Below are positions 20,566 to 31,960 of a stretch of 64,000 nucleotides of DNA, one piece after another (the stretch's first letter is position 1; every line of letters begins with the position of its first letter). Under the pieces are notes generated by a model that had not been told where the DNA came from, made no database searches, and saw nothing but the letters and a program-made list of their open reading frames with translations. Made by a program: the position numbers and the translations under genes. This DNA is from Bombyx mori (lineage: Eukaryota; Arthropoda; Insecta; Lepidoptera; Bombycidae). The stretch is from assembly GCF_030269925.1 (NCBI RefSeq), contig NC_085124.1, positions 3,348,001 through 3,412,000 of the forward strand, given 5' to 3'.

Positions 20566-21396
20566 TTAATCTTAATCTGCGATTTTGAACTTGTCAAACT
20601 CTAAATAGAAACTTAATTACGCAATGAATATATTTGAAATGATCCGTCATAGAACGCCTCGTTGATAAAGTCTAATATTTATTTATAAGCTTTATTTCCA
20701 CTTAACAATTGTTACAAACATACAACCGATTATTATTATTTTCTTTCCATTTCTGTGGTAGCCCCGCTATGGGTAAAAGTTCCCACCTTTCTGTGTGTTT
20801 GGTCGCACTACTATCTATCTGTAACCACACGGTATAATGGTCTAGGCTAGCTCCAATGAACCATTTAATAATATCTTTAATTATAAGAAACATTGATAAT
20901 CCTAAATGCCCTAACTTATAAAAGTAATCGTTTTTTGAAACCACGTTAGAAAAAATAACTCTGAAAGCTTGTGGACCGTGATTCAGTGAGATTATTTAAT
21001 AAAATCTCCAGATCAATTACCATAACACATTCAATGCGTAAAAATACATAAGATTCTAAAATAGTGCACGTTTTGCTGTTGTGAACTTGTTGCGAACCTA
21101 TTGTTGTCGGAATGAGTTACAGTTGTTCGGATTTATTCCCATGCTATTGTCGCGTAATCGGAATACTATTAGATTAGCACGTTTATATAGCTTCGATTGT
21201 AGCGTCGTTATGTACGTAATATCAGTTCTCATACGACAAGCTTGCCTGTGCTATACTTTTACTTTGTTTGCGTCAGTAATGTATGTAATATAGGTCGATA
21301 TGAGGAGATAATTCATGTGAAGAAAACTTAAGACATAATGTTTAAGTTTCTTCAAAATTTATTATGTGATTGTGAGCTCTTAAATAAATTCCAATC
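20566..21396. other. unassigned sequence
   Basis: Contains an 80-codon minus-strand frame (20702-20944, MVSKNDYFYKLGHLGLSMFL...) of protein-like composition but no family I recognise. Otherwise nothing. Confidence 0.45.
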
Positions 21397-21626
21397 TTTT
21401 TTTTATTGCTTAGATGGGTGGACGAGCTCAGCCCACCTGGTGTTAAATGGATACTCGAGTCCATAGACATTTACAACGTAAATGCGTCACCCACCTTGAG
21501 ATATAAGTTCTGTCTCAGTATAGTTACAACGGCTACGCAACCGAAACGCATTACTGCTTCACGGCAGAAATAGACGGGTTGGTGGTACCTACTCGTGCGG
21601 ACTCACAAGAGGTCTTACCATCAGTA
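21397..21626 (-). mobile_element. Bm1-type SINE, 5'-truncated
   Basis: TTTTATTGCTTAGATGGGTG at the left to GAGGTCTTACCATCAGTA at the right. Two small deletions (in GAGCTCA[CA]GCCC and in the GGCTGCCCCACCCTTCAAACC block, reduced to GGCTACGCAACC). Confidence 0.87.
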
Positions 21627-21677
21627 AAAAGCTGCAACGGATTATCAAAAACGCATGTAATGAGTTACCCGTCAGGG

Positions 21678-21712
21678 TGTAGAAAAAAAAGAAAAGAAAA
21701 GAAAAAAAAATG
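21678..21712. repeat. AAAAG microsatellite
   Basis: AGAAAAAAAAGAAAAGAAAAG-type run, about 35 bp of A with regular G. Confidence 0.8.
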
Positions 21713-21758
21713 TAATGAGACCCAAAATTTTAAAACGTATTAATGATATAACCATATA

Positions 21759-22186
21759 CTAGTGGTCCCCCGGTAATCGAAATTCGTCTACAATTAATTG
21801 AAATTATAAGTTTGTACACTATTATGATTCTATTTTCAAAGACTATTTCATAAATCATAAATTTCGCCAAGACTACACTATAGAAAAATATTAATACACA
21901 AACAATATTTAATCTATTCTCAATTTGACCACAGACGTCAAGAACAAAAGTTTGACAATAAATACATAGTATGCATGCGTGTGTGCGTCAAATACATGGT
22001 ATGTAGTGTGTGTAATGTTTTCTTTATTGATTTAATGTATCTTTTATGCATTATTTAAAAAAAATAATATCATTGTGCACTTCTTCTCTATATTCTCTAT
22101 AAGTTTGGAAAATTTCATACTCCTCCGTCCGCGCAAATTTGGTAAAAAAGGATACAAAGTTTTTGCTTCACGTATTAATATATAGA
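21759..22186 (-). mobile_element. non-autonomous Helitron, family D, copy 3
   Basis: Minus-strand copy of the element at 20143, 1.2 kb away, with CTAG at 21759-21762 and the TC start at 22186. Shares private features with copy 2 (CATGCATGCGTGTGTGCGTC, ATGCATTATTTAAAAAAAAT) that copy 1 lacks. Confidence 0.8.
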
Positions 22187-22489
22187 TATTGTACCAATCA
22201 ATTAATTGTACTAAAATCATTACGTGAAACTATTTGACAATCACCTCTAGCTAGGCATTCAGGTCTGAGCTTTAAATCTAATTAGCATTCCGAATACCGA
22301 AATTGCTTTAAGTACTCAACCTAGTTTCGATTTTAATAAAATTACAACGAAGCCGGCGTCGCGTAATTATAATAATATGATGTTAAGTCTTAATTATCTG
22401 CCGTTAAATTTAGCATTTATCAAAATGTAGCAGTGCCACAATTAATATTTATATATACGTATTTGTGTGATGGGATTTTTATTCCATTT
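22187..22489. other. unassigned sequence
   Basis: No gene or repeat family recognised. Confidence 0.5.
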
Positions 22490-23052
22490 TCTTTTTATAC
22501 CTGTTCGCTGGAAGTCTTCGGGGTATTCCAGCTACGCGCGGACGTGTAGATGAGCTCACGGGCTCAACTTGAGTGAATTTGCCAACACTAGCCCTGGCAA
22601 GAGCAGCTCTTCAGAGCAGAATCTACCACCGGATCGGAATTGCGAACTACTGAGAAGATCCGGTGAGAAACTCGGTGGGTTTTCTCTATGAGTTAGTTCG
22701 TCGTCGAATTCTTATCGTTATCAACCAGTTTCACGAGGACGGTGACTGGTGCTTCAAGAGTCTAAAAGTACCGAGAGTGGATGGGGGATCCGACATGTTT
22801 CGGGATACGGGGGGTTGGCGTTGCTAGGCCGGATCTGTAATTAGCGGCAGCCACGATAAGAGGGTTATCAGGTCGCGCCGCTTTGTCAAAGTAGCGTTCT
22901 GATGCATCGTCGTGAAGGTCGACATTTCTCACGTGCCACGGTGCTCCGGTGGCTATTCTGCAGAAACAGGATTTGATGACCTGGAGAGAGTTTAGGTCCA
23001 TGCGGGCCGCATGAGCGAACATTATACACTTGCATAGGTCATGTCGGAACAT
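22490..23052 (-). mobile_element. jockey-clade LINE: ORF2 C-terminus and 3' UTR (subfamily B)
   Basis: The 3' UTR lies at low coordinates (ACCGGATCGGAATTGCGAAC, GAAGATCCGGTGAGAAACTC, then the CTGTTCGCTGGAAGTCTTCG terminal part near 22500), with the coding remnant upstream on the minus strand. This copy ties the many CCGGATCGGAA...GAGAAACTC fragments of the window to a jockey reverse transcriptase. Confidence 0.8.
22762..23052 (-). pseudogene. jockey reverse transcriptase C-terminal remnant
   Basis: Ninety-six codons with the typical post-polymerase segment of lepidopteran jockey ORF2: MFAHAARMDLNSLQ, SCFCRIATGAPWHVRNVDLH, then ASERYFDKAARPDNPLIVAA and PKHV near the end. Compared with what I know of the family, about 10-12 residues between DLHDD and SASERYF (LGLE..-type) are missing, and after PKHV the frame departs from the DPPDPLTVLL ending seen in other copies here, so a frameshift is likely. 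The polymerase catalytic core (YADD-type) is not in the window. Confidence 0.75.
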
Positions 23053-23986
23053 ATGTTTGTTTTGTTCAGTTTAACCTAAGTACGAAGGGATATTTTACTT
23101 CGCTTGCAGATTATGGAATATTTATTCCATAATTATTATGTTTTGAAAGAAAACGTATTTCATAGGGCTTTGAAGGTATTTGAGGGCCGGGACTGAATGC
23201 ATCAAGTATAAAGAACGCATTCAAAATCTACCTCCTTTAATTTAAGCCGGTTACAAATAATCAAATTATGTACTAGCATGCAAAAATGCAATCATGTATG
23301 TCGTGCTCAACAAAATTTGCTACCGTCAGTGAGAGTACATTAAGTGCAGTTGCCGTGTTATTCACGCGAAGCAGTTGTAATTATATTTTTATTGCTAATT
23401 TCTTGTTGTTCGAATTAACGAGAGAAGATTTTTCATTTTACGCAAGTTACGGATTGAAGAAACAGAAGTTACAACTGTTAGTATTTTTCGTAACTGTTAA
23501 TGTGATAATGAAGAAATAAAGGATGGTACTTGTCCACACATGTCCATGGACAATAGTGACATCGCATATGCTGTTGCTGCCGAGCACCGGGAGATAATTT
23601 AATTTATTCTTGTGAGAGAATTCTTCTGTAAAGTGTAATAGTAGATTCAATTGAGATTTCAATTTCTCTTGATTTTCGTTTTAACGGCCGTGAAAAGCTG
23701 TGAGCCTCCGGCAGCTGTGAGTAGTCCGGTGAATATGTTATTTATAATCAGCTGTACTTGTTATATTCGCTGTTGTATTAACTGTTATATTACTGTTATA
23801 TTAACAAAAGACAGGCGGTAAGTGTATTTGCCAATATACATGAGTGAAAAAATTAAAAAAAACCAGGGATTACCCTGTAAAATGCAAAATCTCCAGCATC
23901 AGATGTAATAACTTCACCTATACCCCATACATCATAATCTGTTCAGGCATCTAAAAGTCACGGTTGAATAAAGAGACTCACTTGAG
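23053..23986. other. unassigned sequence
   Basis: No recognised gene or repeat family. TGTTATATTAACTG-type short direct repeats near 23770-23805. Confidence 0.5.
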
Positions 23987-24092
23987 TCGGCAGGGGCTTG
24001 ACTGTGCCGCTGGCATTGCTTATGTCAATGAACGGCAGTGACTACTTATCATCAGGTGGATCGCATGGTTGTTTGCTTACAAATATAACAAA
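23987..24092 (+). mobile_element. short SINE family copy, diverged
   Basis: TCGGCAGGGGCTTGACTGTG, CTGGCATTGCTTATGTCAAT, CATCAGGTGGATCGCATG: recognisable order with many substitutions, ending in TAACAAAAAA. Confidence 0.65.
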
Positions 24093-24115
24093 AAATATAC
24101 ATACATTTTATTATT

Positions 24116-24360
24116 TTATTTTTATTGCTTTGATAGGTGGACGAGCTTACAGCCCACCTGTTGTTAAATGGTTACTGGATCCCATAGACATCTACAACGT
24201 AAATGCCGCTACCCACCCTGAGACATGAGTTCTAAGGTCTCACTATAGTTACAACGGCTGCCCCACCATTCAAACCGAAACGCATTACTGCTTCACGGCA
24301 GAAATAGACGGGGCGGTGGTACCCACCCGTGCGGACTCAAGCGAGGTCCTACCACCAGTG
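24116..24360 (-). mobile_element. Bm1-type SINE, 5'-truncated
   Basis: TTTTTATTGCTTTGATAGGTGG to GAGGTCCTACCACCAGTG. CATACAT occurs on both sides, next to an (ACAT)n stretch, so the target duplication is uncertain. (First motif is split: TTTTTATTGCTTTG, ATAGGTGG.). Confidence 0.87.
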
Positions 24361-25859
24361 ACATACATACATACAAAAATGAACCCTGAAAACATTAAAC
24401 TCCTTCCTTCGGCACTCGTGTAAAAACGATTGTAATTTGTCGTGTATCCACACATAAAGAACGATGAAACAATACGAATGAAATCATTGTTGTCGGTTAA
24501 TTGCGAGTGTGATAGTTAATGTACAGTCAATTGAATGTATTGTATTTTGATTGAATTCATACATACAGCAATGTTAATCGTTGTTTGATAATATGCGTTT
24601 TTAATTGATAGACATTTTGTCACGCTCCGTTGTGGCTATCACTAAACAAATAAAAAAGTGTACCTGTTTTAAAGGTTTTTTTATGGCACTAATTTCAAGT
24701 TGTAGGTGCAAAGCCAGAAATCATCAGTGACTTCATGTTTTTATTTATCATTTGTTTTAAACGATGACCACAACTTGGGGAGCTACGGTAAAGACTATAT
24801 TCAAAATTTGCCATAGATACTGAAGTTTCGTATACCGTATTTTAGCCAGTTTCAAGTAAGAGCGATGTTTTTGTCTCAGCGATGTCATATTGTCAGCTCG
24901 ATTGGCTTGTTTGACATACGGATATCTCAGCGATGTCATATTGTTAGCTCGATTGGCTTGTTTGACATACAGAGGATCGCAGATTGGAACTGGCTAAAAT
25001 TTGTTCAGGACTACCATGACCGTGAGGTTGACTGGAACAGAGACCCATGATTTTGCGATGATGTGCTGAAAATTATGATGGTAATTGTAAGGAAATTACG
25101 CAATTGTAAACTTGTCGGTTTTGATATTTGACACAATGAAATAGTTTTATTAGAAGAAAAAATAGCAAAACACAATTAATACGCCTTTGCACCGAGCCAC
25201 GAGCTGGTTGAAATATAATAGAATATAAATACATGAACCATTATCGATCATTAATTAACATAATCAAAATAGTTCAAGCATATCGATTTAACCTTGTAAC
25301 AGGCACCTATCGATGTTATCTCTATTTGACATCTACCGAATAATATTTCCTTATTTTTGAAAAGTAGCATTGGAGTGGGTATGGCCGGCACACGTTTTTG
25401 TTAAAGTTCGTACTTTTACCATAGAACGAAGATAATGGAATGTCTAATTCCCACATAAACAAAAATTTAATGCCGCTGCAATTTTTTATCACAATTTTCT
25501 TTTTTTCTTTTTGAGAAGGAACCTGAATCCGTGATTTTAATATTAAAATTGTAAGTTCTACATGAATTTGAAATGTAAACATCGCTTGCTTATTGCAATG
25601 CATTAATACGATTACATTTAATTTCCTTATTTTGCGACAAACGGAAAAAAAATGTATATCGTGTTAGAATAAAATTGTTTCCTATATGGGGAGGGTAAAT
25701 GTGTGTAGTTGATTTGTGCCCGCACGCTGTCGATAATGCCGTTATTATTGAACATTTCCTTAACTCGATAGAAGTCTCATAGAATTGTTTTAAACAGACT
25801 GGGCAAGGAATAATTAAAAAAAATACATTGCTCTAAATAAATGAATCAGATTATGGTGT
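24361..25859. other. unassigned sequence with a repeat/hairpin unit
   Basis: Holds the inverted-repeat and tandem unit at 24839-25000 (separate entry) and several ATCGAT words near 25240-25320. No gene recognised. Confidence 0.5.
24839..25000. repeat. tandem 51-bp repeat between inverted arms
   Basis: Arms ATTTTAGCCAGTTTCAA (24839-24855) and TTGGAACTGGCTAAAAT (24984-25000) are inverted with one mismatch. Between them a unit beginning TCTCAGCGATGTCATATTGT occurs at 24874 and again at 24925 (period 51, 46 bp alike with one change). Confidence 0.75.
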
Positions 25860-26210
25860 TCGCTGGTTCCCGAAGCTCTCAGAGATAGCATAGGGGGTGA
25901 ACTCCCAATTTGGAACCCCGCTGCCCCAATCTGCAAGCCGTAACACATGTTGCTCGTTAGAAGCAAGCGGGATAGTGGGACCTTCCCATGCGGACTCATA
26001 ATACAGCCTACCCCAGCTTTACGGCGGGATGGATGTAAAATGCTATGCGTCAACCCTGTGCCGCCGTCTCAATAGCTCCGACTGGGCTCCGGCCCAGTTC
26101 GGGGTAGGGCACTGGCTGTGAGCGGCAGGACTTTTTAGTGAGGTTCCACTTCCACATACCCCAACTGCCGCGCGGGTGGGGATCCGGCGATTTTCTCCTG
26201 TGGAAAAAAA
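25860..26210 (+). mobile_element. LINE E (R1-like) 3' end, longest copy
   Basis: From about GGTTCCCGAAGCTCTCAGAG through GCGTCAACCCTGTGCCGCCG, GGGCTCCGGCCCAGTTCGGG, CATACCCCAACTGCCGCGCG to CTCCTGTGGAAAAAAA. The 5' part (25860-26028) extends beyond the other copies. The start is uncertain. Confidence 0.6.
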
Positions 26211-26478
26211 GCCCCAGCTATTACCAGTATGTATTCGTGTTTTGTTGTACTGGTAATTCCTCCGATAACACGGTAGATACGTTCCTACAAATTCCCGTGT
26301 TGGGGAAACCGTTTGATATAAGATTAGAAGCTGGTGTAAATATGAAAGTTTTTTAATGGGACGTCTTGACTATTGCGTGTATGTATTTTTATCTATTATA
26401 CATAAAAATAAGCAATAAAATTTCGGTTATACCCATATATTGTATGTTCCTAGTGTATAATGTAATTTTCTAAATAAT

Positions 26479-26770
26479 CTATATATATAAAAATGAATTG
26501 CTGTTCGTTAGTCTCGCTAAAACTCGAGAACGGCTGGACCGATTTGGCTAATTTTGGTCTTGAATTATTCGTGGAAGTCCAGAGAAGGTTTAAAAGGTAA
26601 ATTTAAATATAAAAATGCTCGGAATTATATAAAAACAAACAATTTTGTTTTTCTTTTGATGTGTCGCCCGTCGGACGGATTCCTTTTGTTCGTTTTAAGT
26701 TTATTTTATACAAAAGCTTAGGTATTTTATTTATCGATTGAGGCACTACGAAGTCTGCCGGGTCAGCTAG
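26479..26770 (+). mobile_element. non-autonomous Helitron, family B, copy 1
   Basis: TCTATATATATAAAAATGAA start, then GAACGGCTGGACCGATTTGG, GTCCAGAGAAGGTTTAAAAG, and the end GGCACTACGAAGTCTGCCGG with GTCAGCTAG at 26770. Near full length and matches 37212-37508. Confidence 0.82.
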
Positions 26771-27074
26771 TTTTAAATAAGTCTCGTTATCGTGTTGTAC
26801 AATTAGCGTGTTATAGGAGGCTACCTATATTCTATGCTACAGTTCGTAATAGGAGTAAGCGTAAATGATTATCGCTTGCACTTCGCTTTGTTAGAACGAT
26901 CACAACGTCAGAAGTCATTATCAGCGGATCGAGGAAATGTATTTGACGTTTGCCTTTTTTGTAAGCTTGTGCGCGTGTGCGTATGAAGGTGGTCTCTCGT
27001 GTTACATGTGATTGATGTATGTATTGTGGTTTGGTACGTTCGTACTTATTAGATGACGGTGTGATCGTTTAATG

Positions 27075-27335
27075 TTTTTTTTTCCTATGCTGATAGCCTT
27101 GAGAGGCTATTTCAGCTTCACCCTAACGTGTGTAGGTGAGCTCACGGGGCTCAAACCGGAGTGTTGCTAACACTGACCCTAGCAAGAGCAGTACATCACA
27201 GAATCTACCACCGGATCGGAAACGCGACCCACTGAGAAGATCCGGCGAGAAACTCAGTGGGCTGTGTCTGTGGGTTAATTCGCTCGTCGAGCCCTTCGTC
27301 GCAAGCGACGGGTTCGACGAGGACGATGACCGCGT
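27075..27335 (-). mobile_element. jockey-clade LINE 3' end (subfamily B) with ORF2 end
   Basis: Poly(T), then GCTGATAGCCTTGAGAGGCT (terminal stem), GTGTAGGTGAGCTCACGGGG, GAAGATCCGGCGAGAAACTC. The last codons of ORF2 (about 27284-27335, GHRPRRTRRLRRRARRAN then TAA) are present on the minus strand. Confidence 0.8.
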
Positions 27336-27353
27336 CTAATGTACTAACCTGAA

Positions 27354-27596
27354 GTGCTTTTATGTAATCACGTTCGATCCGAAATTAAAGTAACAGTTGC
27401 TCAAGAAATAAAAAATGAATTGCCAATAATGAGCGCTCGCGAACACATTGTACCTAAAAAGCAGCCAAGAGTTGCACCAACCCAACAAGCTCTCCGTTTT
27501 CATATTGTCATAGCGAGATCGGAAGGAGAACGAGGATCGGTAATGCTAGTTTGCGCAAATTACGACTATCCTACCCTTCAAACCGAACGTATATAG
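27354..27596 (+). other. 80-codon open frame, unrecognised
   Basis: ATG at 27354 (MLLCNHVRSEIKVTVAQEIK...) to TAG at 27594. It runs between a jockey tail and the hairpin at 27619. Composition (lysine/glutamate rich first half, ARSEGERG in the middle) is protein-like, but no motif is recognised and no ribosomal or splice context supports it. The end shows a weak CTACCCTTCAAACCGAACG similarity to Bm1. Confidence 0.2.
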
Positions 27597-27618
27597 ACAA
27601 ACTCGGTGGATATGGACA

Positions 27619-27662
27619 GACAGCGGAAAAATTGATAAGCGTCATCAATTTTTTCCGCTGTC
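27619..27662. repeat. 18-bp stem, 7-nt loop hairpin
   Basis: GACAGCGGAAAAATTGAT (27619-27636), loop AAGCGTC, then ATCAATTTTTTCCGCTGTC with one extra T. Not part of any family seen elsewhere in the window. It is too short for a usual insect pre-miRNA, and could be the head-to-head ends of a collapsed inverted-repeat element. Confidence 0.8.
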
Positions 27663-29192
27663 AATTGAATTGATACGAAATCAATTTTATATCTAACGTG
27701 TATTTCATTCAAGCGGCTAATGTGTCGCGTGCGCCGTCAATTAGAATAATTGTAGTAACATTATATGTACATATTTAGAGAATTATTTACTAATTTGAAA
27801 CCCATTATATGTGTCCTAAATCTAAATTTCAAATTCAGTTAACTGAACTGAACGGCATCAAATTATGCGGGACGTAAACTAATAAATGATTAATTTATAT
27901 GAAGGAACCTTGGTTGCACTAATTGGTTTTAAATTTGTAATGCTGTAGGCATGTATCAGATTGTACCAGTAAATAATTGACGCATGCTGTGATATGTCAT
28001 TGAATATTTTCATTTTATGTGAATTGGAACTCTGTTTAGTGCTTTATTTGTGATTTAGTGTATTTTTATTTTTGACATTCATCGACACAACGATCCGTCT
28101 TATTTTTCCTACTTCTGATGTAATAAGGCAGTCTTGTTTTCCAGGTTGAAGGGTGAGAAAATCGTTTCCATGCAATCTAAACTTCGACCATAGGATTTTA
28201 TATGTCTGATGATTGACAGTGGCATTCACGTTGTGGTGAATATGATGCTCGGTAATTGTATTAGTGAGTCTGTGAGCTTCTGGGCTGTGAGCTTCTAACA
28301 GTAAAACTTTATCTTAAACTTTTTGCGACATGAGGTTGAACTTTTTCATTTATTATCATAGCGAATTTCCTGTCTTACAAACTGGAAAACATGAGTACTT
28401 TGGATCAACAATCGGAAGGATCGCGGTTACTTCCTGTTCGGAGTAGGAATTGGCTCTTTCGGCAGTAAAATAATATGTTATGCCACTAGATGGTGTAAGG
28501 GACCCTAATGCGTAATTAGAAATGTTAACGTAATATTAATATAAAAAAAAACTCCTAATAAAAAATATACCTAACGCCTATTTCCTGCATGCGGTTTGAG
28601 TATCATATTTAGCATACCCGCGTGTATAGTTATGTTGTCAATCAAAATCAAGTTATATCATTTATCAACATCTTGTTTGTTTTGTCTATTAATCAAAATC
28701 GTAATCGCAGTAAATTGGATTTTCATGTTACAAATTCGTCGTACAAATAGAATGCTTAATTATGTGTGTAGCTATAAAATTCAAAAGGTTTGAAAGGTTG
28801 TGATTTGAAACCCAACAAAACGGTTTTGACAACCCGCAAAGAAAATGATACACGAAAAGTGAGACCACAATTTTTAAAGAGAAACATAAACATCTATGGG
28901 ATTTGTCTGTGAGAGAAAGAGATAGAATAGTTGTGAAGGTTTCTCTTCAACCGCGTGTGAAATGCACATATTTTGGACGATTATAGAGATGCTGTAGAAT
29001 ATTTGACAAATAACGATGCTTAAATGTACTGTAATGACCGCTCTCAAAATATCATATCCGATTAAGTAGACTAGAGGCGGAAAGACTAATAGTTGTTTTT
29101 GAAGAAGTTTTAACTGAACTCAAAACACAAAATGCCTATGCTATCCTCAAGCCTCTAAACCAAGCAGTGTGATGGCGAAAAATATGTTAATT
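27663..29192. other. unassigned sequence
   Basis: 1.5 kb without recognised repeat or gene. Frames of 61-65 codons near 28044 and 28596 have no known motifs. Confidence 0.55.
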
Positions 29193-29251
29193 TTATTATT
29201 ATTATTTTATTGCATAGATTTGCGGACGAGCTCACATCCCACTTGGTGTTA
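29193..29251 (-). mobile_element. Bm1-type SINE 3' end fragment
   Basis: TTTTATTGCATAGATTTGCG, GACGAGCTCACATCCCACTT, GGTGTTAAGTGCT. Only the last 55 bp of a Bm1, cut by the next copy. Confidence 0.75.
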
Positions 29252-29257
29252 AGTGCT

Positions 29258-29500
29258 TTTTTTATTTTTTATTGCTTAGATGGGTGGACGAGCTCACAGC
29301 CCACCTGTTGTTAAGTGGTTACTGGAGCCCATAGACATCCACAAAGTAAATGCGCCACCCATCTTGAGATATAAGTTCGAAGGTCTCAAGTATAGTTACA
29401 ACGGCTACCCCACCCTTCAAACCGAAACGCATTACTAATTCACGGCAGAAATAGGTAGGGTGGTGGTACCCACCCGCGCCTTATCACCAGTGAATCCGCG
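29258..29500 (-). mobile_element. Bm1-type SINE inserted at the edge of another Bm1
   Basis: TTTTTATTGCTTAGATGGGTG to GGTGGTACCCACCCGCGCC and a shortened end CTTATCACCAGTG. Flanked by AGTGCT on both sides (29252-29257 and 29501-29506). The usual GGACTCACAAGAGGTCC segment is deleted. (First motif spans two words: TTTTTATTGCTTAG, ATGGGTG.). Confidence 0.82.
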
Positions 29501-29506
29501 AGTGCT

Positions 29507-31612
29507 ATCACTACTAATTAGTAATTCATCATTCGACTGAAGCATTAGTACTCTCACCGTACTTTAATACCGAAATAGTTCCGCTCCTTTCTGCAGTAAG
29601 CACTAAAATAAATTACAAAGCACCAAAATAAACTTTTACAATTTATTATTGTACCTGATTGTACAATACTGTCGTCAACGAAACACTCCATCCAAAAATT
29701 AACGAATAATGCTTACGTTGATTTCGTAATGCTTAATAACTTTCGCTGGACAGCATTCCTGAGGAACTGAATCTCGATGCGGATGCGTTATGTTGTTTTG
29801 AATTGTTTTTTGCCGTGTTGTTGAGCAGACAGACTGAAGGTCCTAATTATATACAGGAGCTATATTATAGTTAAATCATTGTGAGTTGCCAAAGGTACTG
29901 ACACATGAGATCGAATTATCGATTGTATTATTTTATTGTACCAGCCGATTCGATGGAAGTTGTTCTGTCCAATCCCATTTAATTAATTAATTTGCTGTTA
30001 ATTAAAAAGAGCCTCATTTGTGCCATTACGAATATTTTAAGACCATAAATATTCAAATAGGTCCAGGACTTCTCGTGTGATTCGATTACCAACGAACAGA
30101 ATTTTATTTTTTATTTAAATATATATATCGTAAATGCAATATAATTTTTTAAACCCGAAGAAGTATTCGTGTACTTCGCGAGAACTAAACGGAAGTTATC
30201 CCGCCGGTATTCCGCCATATTTACCACCACAAACACCCGTGTGAACTCATAATGCTTAAATCACTATAAAGCGTGATAATTAAAACTAATTATTTTTATT
30301 TTACTTTAACATAAACTTTATAATACTTGACCACGAGTAAGCACGTTTGATTATATATTTAGCAGGCTCAACTTTATATAATGATTTTATAGCTTCGTCA
30401 TGGAATTTATTCGTGAACACCTATAATCATTAGACGCAAGGATACAACCAAATGTGCTTCAACCGATTTTTCTCTGTTAAAATTTATTAATTTAAAAAAT
30501 AAATAAACAGTCTAACGATTTAATTGAGAAACGAAAAATAACTGAATGCGGCACATTCTAAGTTGCCAAATTCGTTTCAAAACACATCACACACGGTAGC
30601 AAATTTTCAAATGAATAAGATTACAAAATTTAGTCGTTGAAAATAATTTATAGCTCAATAATAAAATAATTATACCAGCACTTGTATTATTTGTGGACCA
30701 TAACTCGGTAAGTTGAAAAATATTATGCAAAAATAACTACAGATTACATAATGTATCTTATAAAATAATGACTAAGGTGCATTTGGAATGTGTTAGAGAA
30801 GATAAAATTTATGTGCTTGTCCACTTATTGCACAAAACAAAGTAGCTATTGAAATAAATCATATAAAAGAGCCTTGATATGTTATTTATAGGTAAAAAGT
30901 ACTCTACTAATTAATTGAAACACGAATTGTAGCGACGATGTATTCTAAAAAAAATCTTAATAAGAGACAAGTAAGTATTTCTTAATATCTGCTTGTAATT
31001 GTACCTATTAAAGTCTTCATTAAGCAACAAATTGTGATTACCCAAGAACTATTTAAACCTTTAAAACTCAAAAAGTTCAAATAATATTAAAATCAATTAC
31101 CAATTCCGCGTTCCTGTTATAAAACTTTTAGAACAGCCATAAAAAGCGTTACTTTAAGAGGAATTTCCCTTCCGTGTTTATTTTTGTGTGGTCTAAATAA
31201 AGATTTGTTCGTAAATGCACGGGGACAGCTGTTCTATGTGGAAACAAAACATCGGGAACTCCGTAAGTGGCGTGTGGGCTGATGCCACGAAATAGTGCGT
31301 TTGGAGTGATTGGATTCAATAGGGACGAAAGCGTTTTTAGACTATCGAAGTCGATAAAGTCTTGATTATATTTTATGTCCGTTAGAAGTAAATGGTGTGT
31401 GTCTCCTTCACAGCCAGTAATTATTATTGCACTATATTATTAATTGTGAGCACATAATAGAAAAACTGGTACTTTTCAATATGTTAACTTGAACTATGTT
31501 TGAACATTGTTCCAAATTATAATGCTACTCTTACTAATCTCCTCTCATCCTTTCGTAGATACTTCATATTTTATCCCATAGCTTCTTGTTCGATTTTAAG
31601 TGAAGTTAGGGC
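29507..31612. other. repeat-free 2.1-kb stretch
   Basis: Very AT-rich, no member of any repeat family seen, and no frame of 60 codons or more. Likely unique intergenic or intronic DNA. Confidence 0.6.
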
Positions 31613-31627
31613 ATGTTGTAAGCCAGT

Positions 31628-31876
31628 GGCGCCGCGTGTCTGGTTGTGGTGTTGAGCGCGGGAACACCCCTACTCTGACCGGGTTCTGACCCCAGACGGA
31701 GATCGGACATCGGGTGTAAAAGTGCAGAGGAGTCGTTTAGTGCGGTAGGGCCCTAAAATTTCTTGGGATTGCGGTCTGCTCCCAACACCTTGCAGATCGT
31801 AAAGTACCACATACCCCGCGCGCCCTCTAGGCGTGGGTACCTCGTAGGAGGTTTAGGCCCTGCCCCGAAAAAAAAA
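31628..31876 (+). mobile_element. R1-like LINE 3' end with target duplication
   Basis: GC-rich 3' UTR: GAGCGCGGGAACACCCC, GACCGGGTTCTGACCCCAGA, CACATACCCCGCGCGCCCTC, GGCCCTGCCCCGAAAAAAAAA. Flanked by a 15-bp duplication ATGTTGTAAGCCAGT (31613-31627 and 31877-31891). Resembles LINE E only in the CACATACCCC(R)C segment, so it is a distinct family. Confidence 0.75.
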
Positions 31877-31891
31877 ATGTTGTAAGCCAGT

Positions 31892-31956
31892 CCCACATAC
31901 CCCGCGGGCCGAGGTATCTGCGCCCTACGAGGTAACGGCCACTTGTCCGAAAAAGA
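31892..31956 (+). mobile_element. second R1-like LINE 3' end at the same site
   Basis: CCCACATACCCCGCGGGCCG, GCGCCCTACGAGGTAACGGC, TTGTCCGAAAAAGAAA, followed by GTTGTAAGC, a third occurrence of the flanking word. About 65 bp, heavily 5'-truncated. Confidence 0.6.
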
Positions 31957-31960
31957 AAGT

